This document shows positions 1 through 11,500 of a stretch of 64,000 bases of DNA, piece after piece. The DNA is taken from positions 1,054,001 through 1,118,000 of the forward strand of contig JANATF010000002.1 in NCBI GenBank assembly GCA_029449245.1. The letters are read 5' to 3'. The stretch's first letter is position 1. Every line of letters begins with the position of its first letter. The DNA comes from Mortierella alpina (Eukaryota > Mortierellomycota > Mortierellomycetes > Mortierellales > Mortierellaceae). The notes beneath the pieces are model-generated. The model made no database searches. It saw only the letters and a list, made by a program, of their open reading frames with translations, and had not been told where the DNA came from. The position numbers and the translations under genes were made by a program.

Positions 1-186
1 CTGCTGCCCGTTGCCCTGCTGGTTACCAAGTTCAATGTTATCGGGGTCCAGTGTGCTGTTGTCTGTATTGGTTGGTGTTTCCGCTGGTGCTGTTGAAGGG
101 GTAAAGCTGCCTTCCACTGTGTCAGCTGAAGCGATTGGCGTGGAGCTTGGGCGTGCTTTTCCTTTGTTGGAGTGCTTGGGGGTCAT
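1..186 (-). CDS. 5' end of a Pro/Ser/Thr-rich ORF, possibly a retroelement Gag (partial)
   Basis: An ATG at 186 opens a reading frame that runs off the left edge. The visible part (about 62 residues, starting MTPKHSNKGKARPSS) is low in hydrophobic residues and rich in Ser, Thr, Pro and Asn. Such disordered starts are common in fungal LTR-element Gag proteins, and the frame sits next to retroelement debris, so a Gag N-terminus is a reasonable guess. No zinc knuckle or other diagnostic motif is in view. It could equally be a host protein. Confidence 0.3.
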   Translation of the reverse strand, partial: MTPKHSNKGKARPSSTPIASADTVEGSFTPSTAPAETPTNTDNSTLDPDNIELGNQQGNGQQ

Positions 187-281
187 TTCGGTATTCTGAA
201 TGATAAGTGCTCTGTTAGTGGTTAGCAAAGTTTTGTGCGTACAATGATTGATAGAAAAGTTGTTAGCTTTTACAGTGGCCA

Positions 282-1018
282 TTAGAATCTCGTACGTGAC
301 TGTATATCGCAGAGAACAGCTGTGCTGCCAAGGGGTTGAGCATTACAGTACGAAGAGCTTGCGGTTGAACATACGATACTTTCTTCGGCGGATGTGTTTG
401 GAGGATGCGGTTGAACGCTGTCAGATTCTTCAGATGATGAATGGAGACGGTGTGGTTGAACGTAGCACGCTTTCTTCAAGGATGAGGTATTTTTGTGGGC
501 TGAGCCAACGGTATGGAAAAGGAAGGGTGGATGGATCTTTTCCCACTTGACTGAAAACTTGGCTGACTGTGACTCATCAGCTGGGGTGGATCGCTCAGGA
601 GCGCTGTCGGCTTCCTCGTCGTAGCCTTGGAAGATGGACAGTTTGAGCGAATCCATGTCTTTGCGAAGACTCTCGCATTGCTGAGTCAAAGTGTCCAACA
701 TGTCCTCCTTCATTGCGGTGACTTTCTTGATTGCGTCCTCAAGAACAAATCGCTCCAAGTGGATCTGTTTGATCAGTCGGACGACTTCGCTGAATCGGGC
801 GTAGATCACGCCCAGCATCTTAGCGTACGCCTATGACGGCCCTGATAGCGATTGAGGAGGTTTTGGAGATCATCTTTGGTGGGGTCATCGACCCCATCAA
901 CTGCAAAATCATCTTCCTCCTCACCCAACCTGAAGGTTGCTGGGAGCTCGTTCAGGGTGTGTACTTCCTTGGAGGCTTCCGAGGAAGGGACATCGTCATC
1001 GGCATCGTCAACCGCCAT
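282..1018 (-). pseudogene. Frameshifted acidic/helical ORF pair, possible Gag remnant
   Basis: Two overlapping minus-strand frames (1018-806 and 818-282) look like one broken gene. The first half is acidic (MAVDDADDDVPSSEASK) and ends in a basic helical stretch. The second half begins with a predicted amphipathic helix (region around VLEDAIKKVTAMKEDML), then an acidic Ser/Pro linker. The switch in frame falls at about 806-818. No database family is recognised. Position between a Ser/Thr-rich ORF and a gypsy pol remnant suggests a retroelement Gag-like protein on the strand opposite to the pol. Confidence 0.3.
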
Positions 1019-1274
1019 AGGCGAGGAAGCCTCATCCTCAGAGATATCAGATTCCGAGCTTCGGTGTTCCGAAGCGGAGCTTGGGATCGATCCAGAAGTA
1101 GTTGCCTCACTACTCCAAGGCTGATATGCAACACCAGATACGTTCCTGCAATAGAACAGACGCCTGAGTTCCTAGCGGACAAGGCATTCTTTCTTAAAGG
1201 ATTTGAAGAAGCCATGGAACGCAACGCTGCAATCGATCTCAAAAGCCACTGCGAGCTAGAGACACTGAAAGGAG

Positions 1275-2970
1275 TTGAAATTGCCACCTGACTGTGTAAT
1301 CAATGTCAAATCTAAGTCGTTCCATGCACATTCGCAAGGTGCAGAGGTAGCACGTCAGAACGAGCAATGGTGGGACGATGGTGTCATTGTTCTAACGCCG
1401 AAAAGCAATCCATATTCACTGACCTTAGCAGTCAGGAGAGATAAGGATGGCAAAGTGTTGAAATACAGAGTGGGTGTAGACCCGAGAGTGCTGAATAAAC
1501 AGTTATTAAAATCAGACACGTTCCCGTTTTCAGACATCCTCAAAAAGGCTGCTGGACATCCTCAAAAAGGCTGCTGGGCATAAATATTTTTCAACCTTTG
1601 ATCTGACACAAGCTTACCATAGGTTGCCGCTTTTCAGAGAAAGTCAGTCGTATGGGCCGTAGTCGTATACTGCGTTCACCTATTAGGAAAACAATATATG
1701 TTTGCCAGAGATTCATTTGGTTTGAAACCAATGACGAGCATCTTCCAAAGAGGCAAGTCGTACCTCCTAGGTGATCTCCAGTTCGCTTGCATCTACGTTG
1801 ACGACACGCTCCAATTTTCTCATACGAAAGAGGAGCATATGCAGCAAGCAAAAATGATTGTGGACAGGTTCACAAAAGCGAAGCTCATCCTCAATCGTCA
1901 GAAATGTTTTCCCTTTCTTATGTTACTAGGTTTCCTTGTAAACAAGGAAGGAAGGAAGGAAGGAAGGAGAATTAATCCTGAGCAGGTAGCCAACATTTCA
2001 CAATGGGCACCACCTACTAACAATAAGGCAGTACAAAGGTATTGTGCCTTGCAAAAATTTTGTCGGTCAAAAATTATTGTTATTTGGGCCAGAAAATTAT
2101 TTGAGCCATTTTTAAGTAATTAATCGAACGGCATTCCAAGTTCAACGAATAACATTTTTCGCCCATTTTGTCGGTGAATTTTTCCGACAAAACAGTCGAT
2201 TGATGTTATCCTCCTCTCCTCTCCTTTTAATCGCGCGAACACTTCGGCACTGAACAAAAGGTCCTGGCGGATTCGAAAACTATTTGAACCCTCAGAAATT
2301 TTAATCGGGCCATTCAAGCCCCGATAAGACAAAATTTTTGCAAGGGACAATACATGGGAATGTTTAACTACTTCCGGGAGAACTTACCATTACTGTATAT
2401 GGTCCTACATGTATTGCTGGCCCTCTTGAATCTTGGCGTAATGCGAAAGGTCGACTCGTACTGAATGACCTGCAGATGCTCTGTTTTGAGGGCATAAAAA
2501 AGCTGTTTCCTTATGCTCCTATATCAAAACAACATATTTGGACGTTGCGTATGTATACAAGAACGGATGCTTCTAAAAAAGGAATTGCTGGCATGGCCTA
2601 CCAGCCACCACTGGGCGAAGAAGACTATAGTAAGATTAATTACATCGCCTTGACGTCCCGTGAATTGCATGTCCATGAAAAGCGTTATCCAGCGTACAAA
2701 AAGGAATTGCTGGCAATCATTTCACGTTAATGAAGTTTTACTATTATTTGTGGGGCAAACGTTTTACCATATTCACTGACCACAAGCCGTTGTTGACATA
2801 TGGATCAAAAGTGTCTATCGAACATCATGGCTGATTGGTGTGAAACCATCTTCAGTTATGATTTTGAAATCATCCATCGTCCTGGCATCTTGAATGCTAT
2901 TCCTGATACTTTATCCAGAGCGTTTTCTGAAGAAGAACTGTGGCCAGAAAATAAAAGGGCAGCTTTCAGG
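1275..2970 (+). pseudogene. gypsy reverse transcriptase and RNase H, broken
   Basis: Reverse transcriptase signatures are spread over three frames: the palm start (YRVGVDPRVLNKQL, near 1470), FSTFDLTQAYHRL (near 1590), FGLKPMTSIFQR (near 1715) and the catalytic YVDD box (near 1795). The connection region (INPEQV...) is cut at 2040 by a MITE and resumes at 2353 with GMFNYFRENLPL. RNase H follows (YTRTDASKKGIAGMAY near 2550; FEIIHRPGILNAIPDTLSR near 2870). A GGAA repeat at about 1945-1970 has expanded inside the coding frame. Stops and shifts near 1583, 1640, 2730 and 2790 make it inactive. Confidence 0.85.
2042..2350. mobile_element. 309-bp MITE with TA target duplication (Tc1/mariner type)
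   Basis: The ends are inverted repeats of about 23 bases (left TTGTGCCTTGCAAAAATTTT; right end is its complement with one mismatch). Each end is flanked by TA (2040-2041 and 2351-2352). Removing the element plus one TA rejoins the gypsy connection domain in frame as AVQRYMGMFNYF, which fixes the borders exactly. There is no coding capacity. The terminal sequence resembles that of the element at 33332-33650, so the two belong to one family. Confidence 0.85.
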
Positions 2971-3179
2971 TTCAGTCAAAGAGTAATACTGCAATGTCCA
3001 GCCTGTTATCTGCTCCAGAGACCTTTGATTCTGTAGACTTTGCTCTCCATATGACTCCAGAGGGCATTAATTCTACCGAAGGGGTGCAATTGCCTACCTT
3101 GTCCTTCTCGCATCAGATTTCTGATCCTGATGACTGGCATGATTCCTGAGAAATCTAGTTAGAGAGATTTTAAAGAAAA

Positions 3180-4140
3180 CACACTCATTCGGTCACTTAG
3201 GGGCTTCAGTCATGGTTAACATGATCCATCAATACAATAAGACACGGCCCAGATTAAAAGAGGATTGTGTCCTCTGGGTGAAATCGTGTTCCTCCTGTCA
3301 GCGCTATAACATTGCGAGAAAAGGCTTCCACCCTCTCAAAGCCATTCATGCAGAATTACCTGGTGAACATTTGGCTATAGACTTGGCACAATTTCCGCCA
3401 AGCACCGATCGCTATGAATATGCATTACTCGTCGTTGATGTCTGCGCGAGATTTGTCTTTCTATTTGAGTTGCGAACCAAAGATGCTGCTTCAGTTAGTA
3501 AGCGCCTGTTCCGTCTCTTTCGCGATATCGGATTTCCGAAGATTGTCCAAAGTGACAATTGCCCTGAGTTCTTCAACAGTATCATCAAAGAATTGACCAA
3601 AAAATTAACAACTGACCATCGTCTGTCTACACCATGTCACCGTAGGGGTAATGGAGTAGCAGAGAGGCATATCAAGCCAATGAAGGACATTTTTCGCAAA
3701 AACATTGAAGCCAACTCCACGGACTGGGATGTGCACTTACCCGTGGTTCAACTTCAAATGAACACGAGAATCGTCTCGTTTCATAACTGTACACCGTACC
3801 CGTACTCCTTGTTTTACGGTAGAGCATTTCCTGGGATATCGAATTTCTCAGCAGTCGAAAGTCGCCTGCTATGATGATTCAAGAGAAAAGGTTGTTATAC
3901 AGTACTTGCCTCATTTGATTTCCTGCACTGTCCGAGATCAGTTCCGACAACCAAAAGAAAATGACTGATAAATTCAACAACTCGCATACCATCCGTGAGA
4001 TTCAACCTGGCGCTTATGTCATGACGATCGATCCAGTTGCTGAAGGTGCTCTTGTCCCTAAAAAAGACGACCATTTGAAAGTAGTGAGACGAATGACCTT
4101 TGGTGTTTATGAATGGCAAGATGCAACGGGTGAGATTTAG
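3180..4140 (+). pseudogene. gypsy integrase core and C-terminal region, broken
   Basis: The zinc-binding HHCC part is visible (H residues in HSFGHLG upstream, CSSCQRY near 3300), followed by the DDE core: first Asp in AIDLAQFP (near 3380), second Asp in VQSDNCPEF (near 3555, with Cys where Gly is usual) and Glu in NGVAERHIK (near 3660). The frame stops at 3872, and the C-terminal GPY/F-like part (PGAYVMTIDP..., YEWQDATGEI) continues in another frame up to an in-frame stop at about 4140. The order and spacing are those of Ty3/gypsy integrases. Confidence 0.85.
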
Positions 4141-4199
4141 CCTCGTCACTATGCTCCTGAGCAATTGAACATAGTAACCCAAGATCTTACGCAGCCCTC

Positions 4200-4564
4200 T
4201 GAGGAGACCTACGAAGTTGAGTCGATTCTAGGTCATAACCTTGAAGTTGGCAAAATGCTTTTATAAGGTTCATTGGACGGGATATTCGGAGAATGAACAC
4301 TCCTTCATCCCCGACGAACAGTTTGACTCGGACAAGTTAGTCCACCAATATCGGAAAGGTATTAACGAGACGAATCCTCACGTAGTCGCTAAGCAGCATC
4401 CGAAGAGGCTGAAGAGTCAGAAGGAAGAGTTGAAGAACCACCTTACAAACGTGACTACCAGCGATCAGAGAAAAGCCCCTGGGGTCATCTCAGTTGCTAA
4501 TGGTGTTTCCGCGGCTATGCATCAGGTCAGAAGATCAGTTCCTGATAAAAAGGCGAAGGTGTAG
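4200..4564 (+). pseudogene. Chromodomain at integrase C-terminus, split by frameshift
   Basis: The first beta strand (TYEVESILGH) lies in one frame and the rest (YKVHWTGYSENEHSFIP, then FDSDKLVHQYRKG) in another, with the shift near 4250. The WTGY signature and following acidic segment are typical of chromodomains on chromovirus-type gypsy integrases, which steer integration to particular chromatin. A basic tail (HPKRLKSQKEELKN) follows to the stop at 4564. Confidence 0.8.
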
Positions 4565-5171
4565 TCGTTTTCAGAAATGAGCAGAAGGAGGAATGGAGAA
4601 GAGAGGAAGCATGTATACTACTATTTTTTTTATGGGAAATCTATTTGGAGCCGCGTAAAGAACCTTCTTTGCGCGCCTGTTTTCCCAGGTGTACTGCATT
4701 CCTCGCACGCGCGTGTTCACCATGAGGTTTTTGGAATAAGGTTCAGACCTTATTTTTCCTCATTCACTTACAAACTGTCATTGGTCTTTTTTCCGCACTG
4801 CGTTTTTCCATGACAAGTCAGAGATGCTGCCACCGTATATTTGGCACTATAGGCAGCTGCAGTCGGCAGACGAACTGTGGAGTACTATGAGTACTGTTCT
4901 CATTAGACTTGTCCAGGTTCATTTTATCCTGTTATAAGAAGGCTTCCTGCTTTTCATCGGTTTACTTCCATGCGATTCAAGCAAGAGATGTACACTCGGC
5001 TTGATCCACTTAATGAGGATTCAATCCTTCTACACACTTGGAAAAGGTTCTTTTTTCCCAGCATTATGCTTGGTTTTTTCCTTTATCCTGGCATTTCAGA
5101 AGCGAATGGTCGCAGCGTTCTGGCCGCATCACAGCACCGTAGCCCTGGATTTCATCCAGAGGGGGGGAGTC
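4565..5171 (+). other. Post-pol gypsy sequence with polypurine tract
   Basis: No coding region is recognised between the chromodomain stop and the LTR. A purine run at 5157-5169 (AGAGGGGGGGAG) ends two bases before the LTR start, the expected position of the plus-strand primer for retroelement DNA synthesis. Confidence 0.6.
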
Positions 5172-5509
5172 TGTGGTGTTTTATACTGGTGTGGACCTCC
5201 CTTTTTACTTCCACGATTATTAAGAGTGCCTGTGACCGGAACCCAGAGGAGGTTTACATGCCCGACAGGTTCTGGTCCATAATAAAACCCTCTCTTGTTC
5301 TCGTTGACTTCACTTGACCATTTAGTAAGTTTACCCCTAAGAATATCACGAGTCTTCACAGCGAAACTCGCTTTAAGTGTCGCACTTGCTCACGCTCCAT
5401 CCGTCTTGCTTAATAATTCATACCGGCATTGGTCCTACGCGCTGAACAACGCGCTTTCATGGATTGTGCTATGGAACGAGAGTAGATATTTTCCAAGGTG
5501 GACATCACA
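5172..5509 (+). repeat. 3' LTR of the gypsy element
   Basis: The segment begins TGTGGTG and ends CATCACA, a short near-perfect inverted pair with the TG...CA ends usual for LTRs. It directly follows a polypurine tract and contains an AATAAAA signal near 5280. Length is 338 bases. A second copy is not present in the window, so the borders rest on the end motifs alone. Confidence 0.65.
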
Positions 5510-5560
5510 ATTTTTTTTTCCTTCTAGCGGAATTTATTCAGCGTTGGCGACAACAATACT

Positions 5561-8500
5561 CTACGTGAACCCAGCAAAGCTGCTCTTTAGCTGAATTTTG
5601 ATGCGATCTCTCTCCTTTGCCAGCCTCTCCTGTTCACGTTGCTCCTTCTCCTGTTGCTTTTGCTGCTGTTGTTGTTGCTGAAGTACGCTGTGTCGAATCG
5701 CAGTCTCCAGTCGAGTCCGCCGCTCTATGGAGAGAGTCGAAAGCCCATGGCGGAAATCCTTTGGAAATTGCGTTCCCAAGGCGAGCAAGTGATTCAAGGC
5801 CAAGGTGTGAATGACCGAAGCACTCGATAACACACTCGTATCATGGGGGTCTTGCAGAAGCGGAACAACGGTTGACATAATAATTGCAACAATATGCGGA
5901 CCTATCGAAATGATTAAAAAACGATTTAAAATGCTGTTGGTTAGCAAAACATTCATTCCAAAAGCTTTCTCCCAAGGCTGTTCGTTGCACGAAAACTGAA
6001 CAGACGTACGAGCGGTCTCTGGTGACGAAGCGGCAAAGCTCTTAAGAGTCTGGATACCCTCCTCGATGATTTGTGTGCCGACTTTATCATCTCTCATGGC
6101 ACTGGTACCCGATCCAAGTGAACTTTCTTGAGCGGCTCTGACGACAATGGAGGTAACGACGAAGGGAATCAACTGTCGCATGAACTGGCGACTGCGGATC
6201 CTTCCCGCAGGAGTTGTAGCTGTCGAAGAACTATCGACGAGGATCGCACTCTTAAGGCATTGATATCCAACAGTGACGATCTAATCAACCATGAAGAGAT
6301 TATAACGTAAGATGCCTATTGCCAAAACATAGTAATCCTCCCAATCAGCACGAGGCGCATACCTTGCCTATGTTGCTTTCAATGCTGCTCATAACTAGCC
6401 GCTCGAACTGGTCCAAGAACGCCTTCCTGATGGTGACGGTCGTACAGCTTGTCAGAATTAACATCATTCCCAAGAGTCCATTGCACCACTCGGTGATGTC
6501 GACAGCAGACACCTCCATATCCGAGTCCATTTCTGAATTCTCTTGCGCTTTGGTCAGAACATCATCGAGGTTGAATCCTGCATTCTCGGTCTCCAGTATT
6601 ACGCCTGCTCCTGGCTTACCCGGTGCAAAAGCAGCTTGCTTTTTGAGTAGCACCCCCAGGGCGCCATTAAGAATTAGTTCCAGAAAGCCCGAGTCCAGGT
6701 CCTTGACATTCTTAGCCAAAGACTCCATAACTGACTTGATGTTCACAAGGACACGGGGTCCCAACTCGGACTGGAATGCTGGTTCGCGTAGTACACCTAT
6801 GTCGTAATCCCACGGTTGATCAGATAGTCAGTAACGGACCTCTAGATCCCATTTGCAGCATCGAGAGTACACAAGTAACCAGACAAAGGACTCACCGACA
6901 AGGACATTCAGAGTGACGGCAGCCAGGTGAAGTTGGTACTCGGCTGGGGCCACCTTCAACAGCACAGTCAGCATGTCTGTCACTTTTCCAAGTAATTCGA
7001 CAGTTTCCAATGTCGACTTTTGACCAATGCGCCCACCAACAATAGTCTTGGCCTTCAAAAACTTTGCGCTTGAGCCGCTGCACTTTTGAATGTAAAGCTC
7101 CACAAGCAGCTGGACGATGGACCGGAGACGACTTCCTGGCGTTCTTGAAACCGGTGCAGGGATACCGACTGTTGAGTTGGCGGTATAAACCTTGGCATCC
7201 GCACCCGCACTGGCAACAGTGCTGACTATTCCTGCGTCGGCTGTCGAAACCTTGTCTTCGACGAACAGTAAATCCTCGCCATAACCCTGAATCATGGTGG
7301 AAATGACACCAATTACCAAGCCCTGTACCCGACTGCCTTCCATCCATGCGACCCTTTCGAGTATGGTCATCATCTCTAGAAAGACTCTGCCTAGGAACTC
7401 CTGTTGGAGGAAAGCTGGACGCAGGATCGAGTTCAGTGCACCTAGACAACCCTGCAGCGCACTATCATTTGCGGCAGCGCTTAGGTTAGCTGAGGACTGA
7501 TTGTTGGCTGCTGCCGAACTGCTGGAGCCCGTTGAGGATGTCTTGGCCAAGATCTCAAGGCAGAGTCCAAACACCACATGAATCAGCCTCAGATTTTCCC
7601 TCCTATGACCCATCTCCTTGGCGATAGAGGTGGCAATGGTTGGATCAAGGGTGTCACTCTCCAGACTTGGCCCTGGCGAGGCGTCGTTAGCGTTGCCGTC
7701 CTTGACCAAAATAGCTTCAGATCCTGCGCCGACACCATCCTTGTCCTCTTTACATGGCGCCGCCGAGTGCTCCAACCGATCTTCTGGGGGTGAGTGGACC
7801 TCAGGGCTAGTAATTCTCATCAGGGCTTGGATCATATATTCGTTCTTTTCGTCCACAAGCGTGGATACGGCTCCGAGAATTTTGAGAGTCGAAGATTGAT
7901 CAAACTAAAGGATAAATGTGTCCTTGATTGTTAGAATTGAGGCGCGTGTGTGCAGTCCGTCAACGATATATGTCGCACAGCTCTGCGACTTACATTCTTC
8001 TCGGTGTCCTTCCCAGAGTCTGTGTATGTGGCATCAAACAGACCTGCGTTCGACCCTGTGCTGCCTCCTGCCGCTACTGCGCCTGCAAGGGCAATCTCAG
8101 ATTCGACCCGCGACCGCGCATACTCTTCTAACGCGTTGGCCCACAACTTGCACAGCTCCTCCAAATTAGGCCTCAGTACCGCGACCAGATATTGGCGATG
8201 CACGCTAGCGACCTGCAACTCTGCCCAAGCGTTTAGAACAGCCCACTTGATCATTTGAGACGCATGAGGAGTCAGGTCCGTAACATCGCCCACAGCCGTC
8301 AGCCGTTTGTCTTCTTTGCACTTCTCTAGTGCTCCTATTAAAAGCTTCAGAACCCTGCCAAATCGGTCCACATCCTGAATGATCCCGCTTCCTACATACA
8401 CGGCACACACCTTCACACCCAAGGACACAACCTCTGGTGTGCTCTCAGCTGTAAATGCGGGTGTCAGTGCAGCTCCAATTTGTGCCTGATATTGTTCCAG

Positions 8501-11500
8501 GAGGACACTGTCGGGAACCTCAGGATCAGCCGTCGATTTGAAGCGCTCTATGGTCTGCCGCAACAAAAGTAACCCTTCTGAGCGGATCTCCTGGATGGGT
8601 GTTGACGCCGCATAGACCGTCATCTTGATCAAATCCGCGACCTTGAGAACCAAAAAATCGGCCCCGAAGTTCTTTTTCTTCCGGCGCGCAACGGAGAGGT
8701 CGAAATGGTCCACGATTCCACTATTGGCGACCACATCAATCACTTGACGAATGCATTCCAATGCAAAGATCCTTGTTCGCCAGCGCGGTGGTAGGGCGGG
8801 TGCTGTCTTGACAGCGCGCTCAGGGACAACAACGGCCATGGGCTCTTGAGGCAGATTTTGAGTACCTGGGGAGGGCTGTGCGGCCTTCTTGGTGGGGTTT
8901 GAGCCGTCGCCAAAGATGTCCTCGCCGTCGTCATCATCGTCCACTTGGTCATCATCCCCGTTTCCGCCTGCTGAAAGGATATCTGGTGTATTGTTGACAG
9001 GCGCATTAAGGTTGGACTCCTGTCCTTCATCGATCGCTGTCCTGGAAAGTACTTTGCGACAAATTTCAATCCATTGACTTGGCTGGTCCAGTGCTGTTTG
9101 TGTGATCCAGCTGCGGACCACATCCTTGACATCATGCAGGGCAGGATCCGTATCAAGCAACTTGAAGAACTGGTCGTCAAGGCCTCCCAGCGAATGTTGG
9201 AATACAGACTTGACATCCCTCTGAACGAGCTGGTACATACAGGTCATGGCAGCCTTTTTAAGACTAAGTCCAGTGCTGCGGCGCAGACGCGCTTGCAAGA
9301 ATGGTACCAGCGTAGACATATCGACCAGCAGAGGCGCAAACATGATGAGGTGTTGGGTGCATCGAATGCCTTGCACAATCACGAATTCGTCATCCTCATT
9401 CCGCAACTCCTCCACCAAACTGACGCAAAGCTCACGCACTTTTGCCGAGGACTGCAACTCCGGTCCCAGAATGCCAATCAGCCCGTAGATAATCCTGCCA
9501 AGCTCATGATACACCGAAAGTTCCGATTGCATGGCAATGTTGGCTGTGGCAATCGATCCTGCTCCCGCCGGCTCATGCGATTCTGCCAGATACACCGTGG
9601 CGACGTTAGTGAGTGTGCTCGACACGTACGGACTGAACATTAGTCCCGCGCTGGAGATCGTCAGCGCTAATGAATGAAGCGACCATTTGTGCACGATTGG
9701 ATGCGGGTCTCGGCTAAGCGATGTAAGATACTCCACTATCGACCGCAGATGGCCACCAGCCATCATACCTCCCAGATGTGAAAAGACATTTCCGAGTGCG
9801 AGGGCATATCCTGCACGCGCATCCGGATCCCGATTTGCAACGACTTGATCCATGAGATACTTGATCTGGTTCGACACTGTCACGCTACCAAGTACGCTAG
9901 TCAGGCGGCCCAGACCCTCGCACGCAACAAAACGAATGTAAGGGTCAGAGTGCACAATGGAGTCCTGTTTCGCAAAAAAGTTTTGTCAGTTAATGATTGA
10001 CCAAGTGCATAATGTCTTTGTACGATGCCTTAAGCATATCAATGCATCTTACGCGCAGAATAGATTGTGACAAAGATGAAGCGAGGGGGCCCTCAAACGC
10101 TCTCTGGTCGTGTCGCTTTCCTTCTGCCATGGCATATTTGGTTGCACCCAAAAGCGCCACAACGGTGTTGACTTGAATAGCCATCTTCCTGCCAGGGTTC
10201 TTGTCCAGCGATGAGTTCTTGAGCATCTTTGAGAGGTCGTCCATCATCGATCCTTGGAGAGCGGACGTCTGTAGAGGCAGCAGTATGGCGAATAGTTCGA
10301 TTGCGGCATCGATAACTCCCGTGGCAACCGGCCGGGGCTTGGGAAGAGAGTAGCGCGACACTGAACTTGGAAGTGCAAAGGTCGTATAGACGACCAATGG
10401 GTCGTGTTCTGGTGCTCCCAGAATCGGCTTCTTCAAAAGGGTCTCTGTCGTCCTTGTAGCGCTGTCGTAATCCTTTCCATCAATAATCTCCTCCTTTCGG
10501 CCACTTGTTCTTGCTGCGACATCGCACTGTAACCCTTGGATCTTGCCTGTCACCCCGTATCCATAGCCGTCATCGACAGCCCAAACTGTAGAAAACGTTG
10601 CTGCCGAAACCGCGTTCGTCACAGCCGTTCCTGAAGTCCTGTCAGGATCCGAAAAGACATCTAAAGCCGCCTTGACCAGCATGGGATGGTACATCTCGAA
10701 GGCAGAAGTGTGTCGCATGGCTACGAAGCACTCAAAAATCCTTTTTCGGAGTGCGTCATCCCGCTCTGCAGCCTTGGTGCTTAGTAGTTCATGCTGGGGG
10801 GCCTTGTTGCCTGCTAATGCGGTCTGCGAAGGGAATGAAGGAACTACAGCCGCGAAGGCTAGTGTATTGGACAACAGGGCTGCAACACGCTTGCAGACAT
10901 CGATCGTAGCAAGCTTGTCATTATTGTGAAGCAAGAAACTCGCGACTGATCCTAGAGCACACTCCCGGGAATGAATCATGAACGCCCAGTCAAGTTCTGT
11001 TCGCGTTGTGTTGCTGGCATCCTTGCTTGTAAACTTTGGCAGTGCATTTTTCCAGAGAAGCAGAAGCTGTGGAAGGTGCATTTTGACAAAGTTTGGACCA
11101 AGACACATGAGAGCTCCGATGAGAACCCAGGCAATCTTGACCTGAGCTGCTGCGACACGGATTTCCTTGTTGGCGCTGTTTTTGATCAGCTGCGCTGCCA
11201 TCGAGAAGATACGCGCACTCATCTCAAACGAGACGTAGAGGGGGTGGATGGAGATGACCGTTATAAGCCCTCCGATTGAATAGGCAAGTCCATTAGCTCG
11301 CGTCGAGACGTCCTGAAAGTTTGCGCCATTGTTGTTCATTGTGCCGAGATCCGTTGATAGCTTGGCGCTCAGAGTTTGGATGAGTTTGGCGAGATTAGTC
11401 GGGAGAGAAATACAGAGACAGCGGAGACACCAAGCCGTGGCTATTTGGACCGCACTGGAGGGGTGCGATACCAGGTTCGTGAGCGAGGACATCAAAATAT

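Larger units (their letters stand above)
1275..5509 (+). mobile_element. Degenerate Ty3/gypsy LTR retrotransposon with chromodomain, 3' LTR only
   Basis: Domains appear in the gypsy order on the plus strand: reverse transcriptase, RNase H, integrase, chromodomain, then a polypurine tract and one LTR. Several frameshifts and stops break the reading frame, and a MITE sits in the pol region. No matching Gag, protease or 5' LTR is seen upstream; the sequence left of about 1150 reads instead as minus-strand ORFs. The element is therefore truncated or was joined to other repeat debris. It ends only about 50 bases from the stop codon of the HEATR5 gene. Confidence 0.85.
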
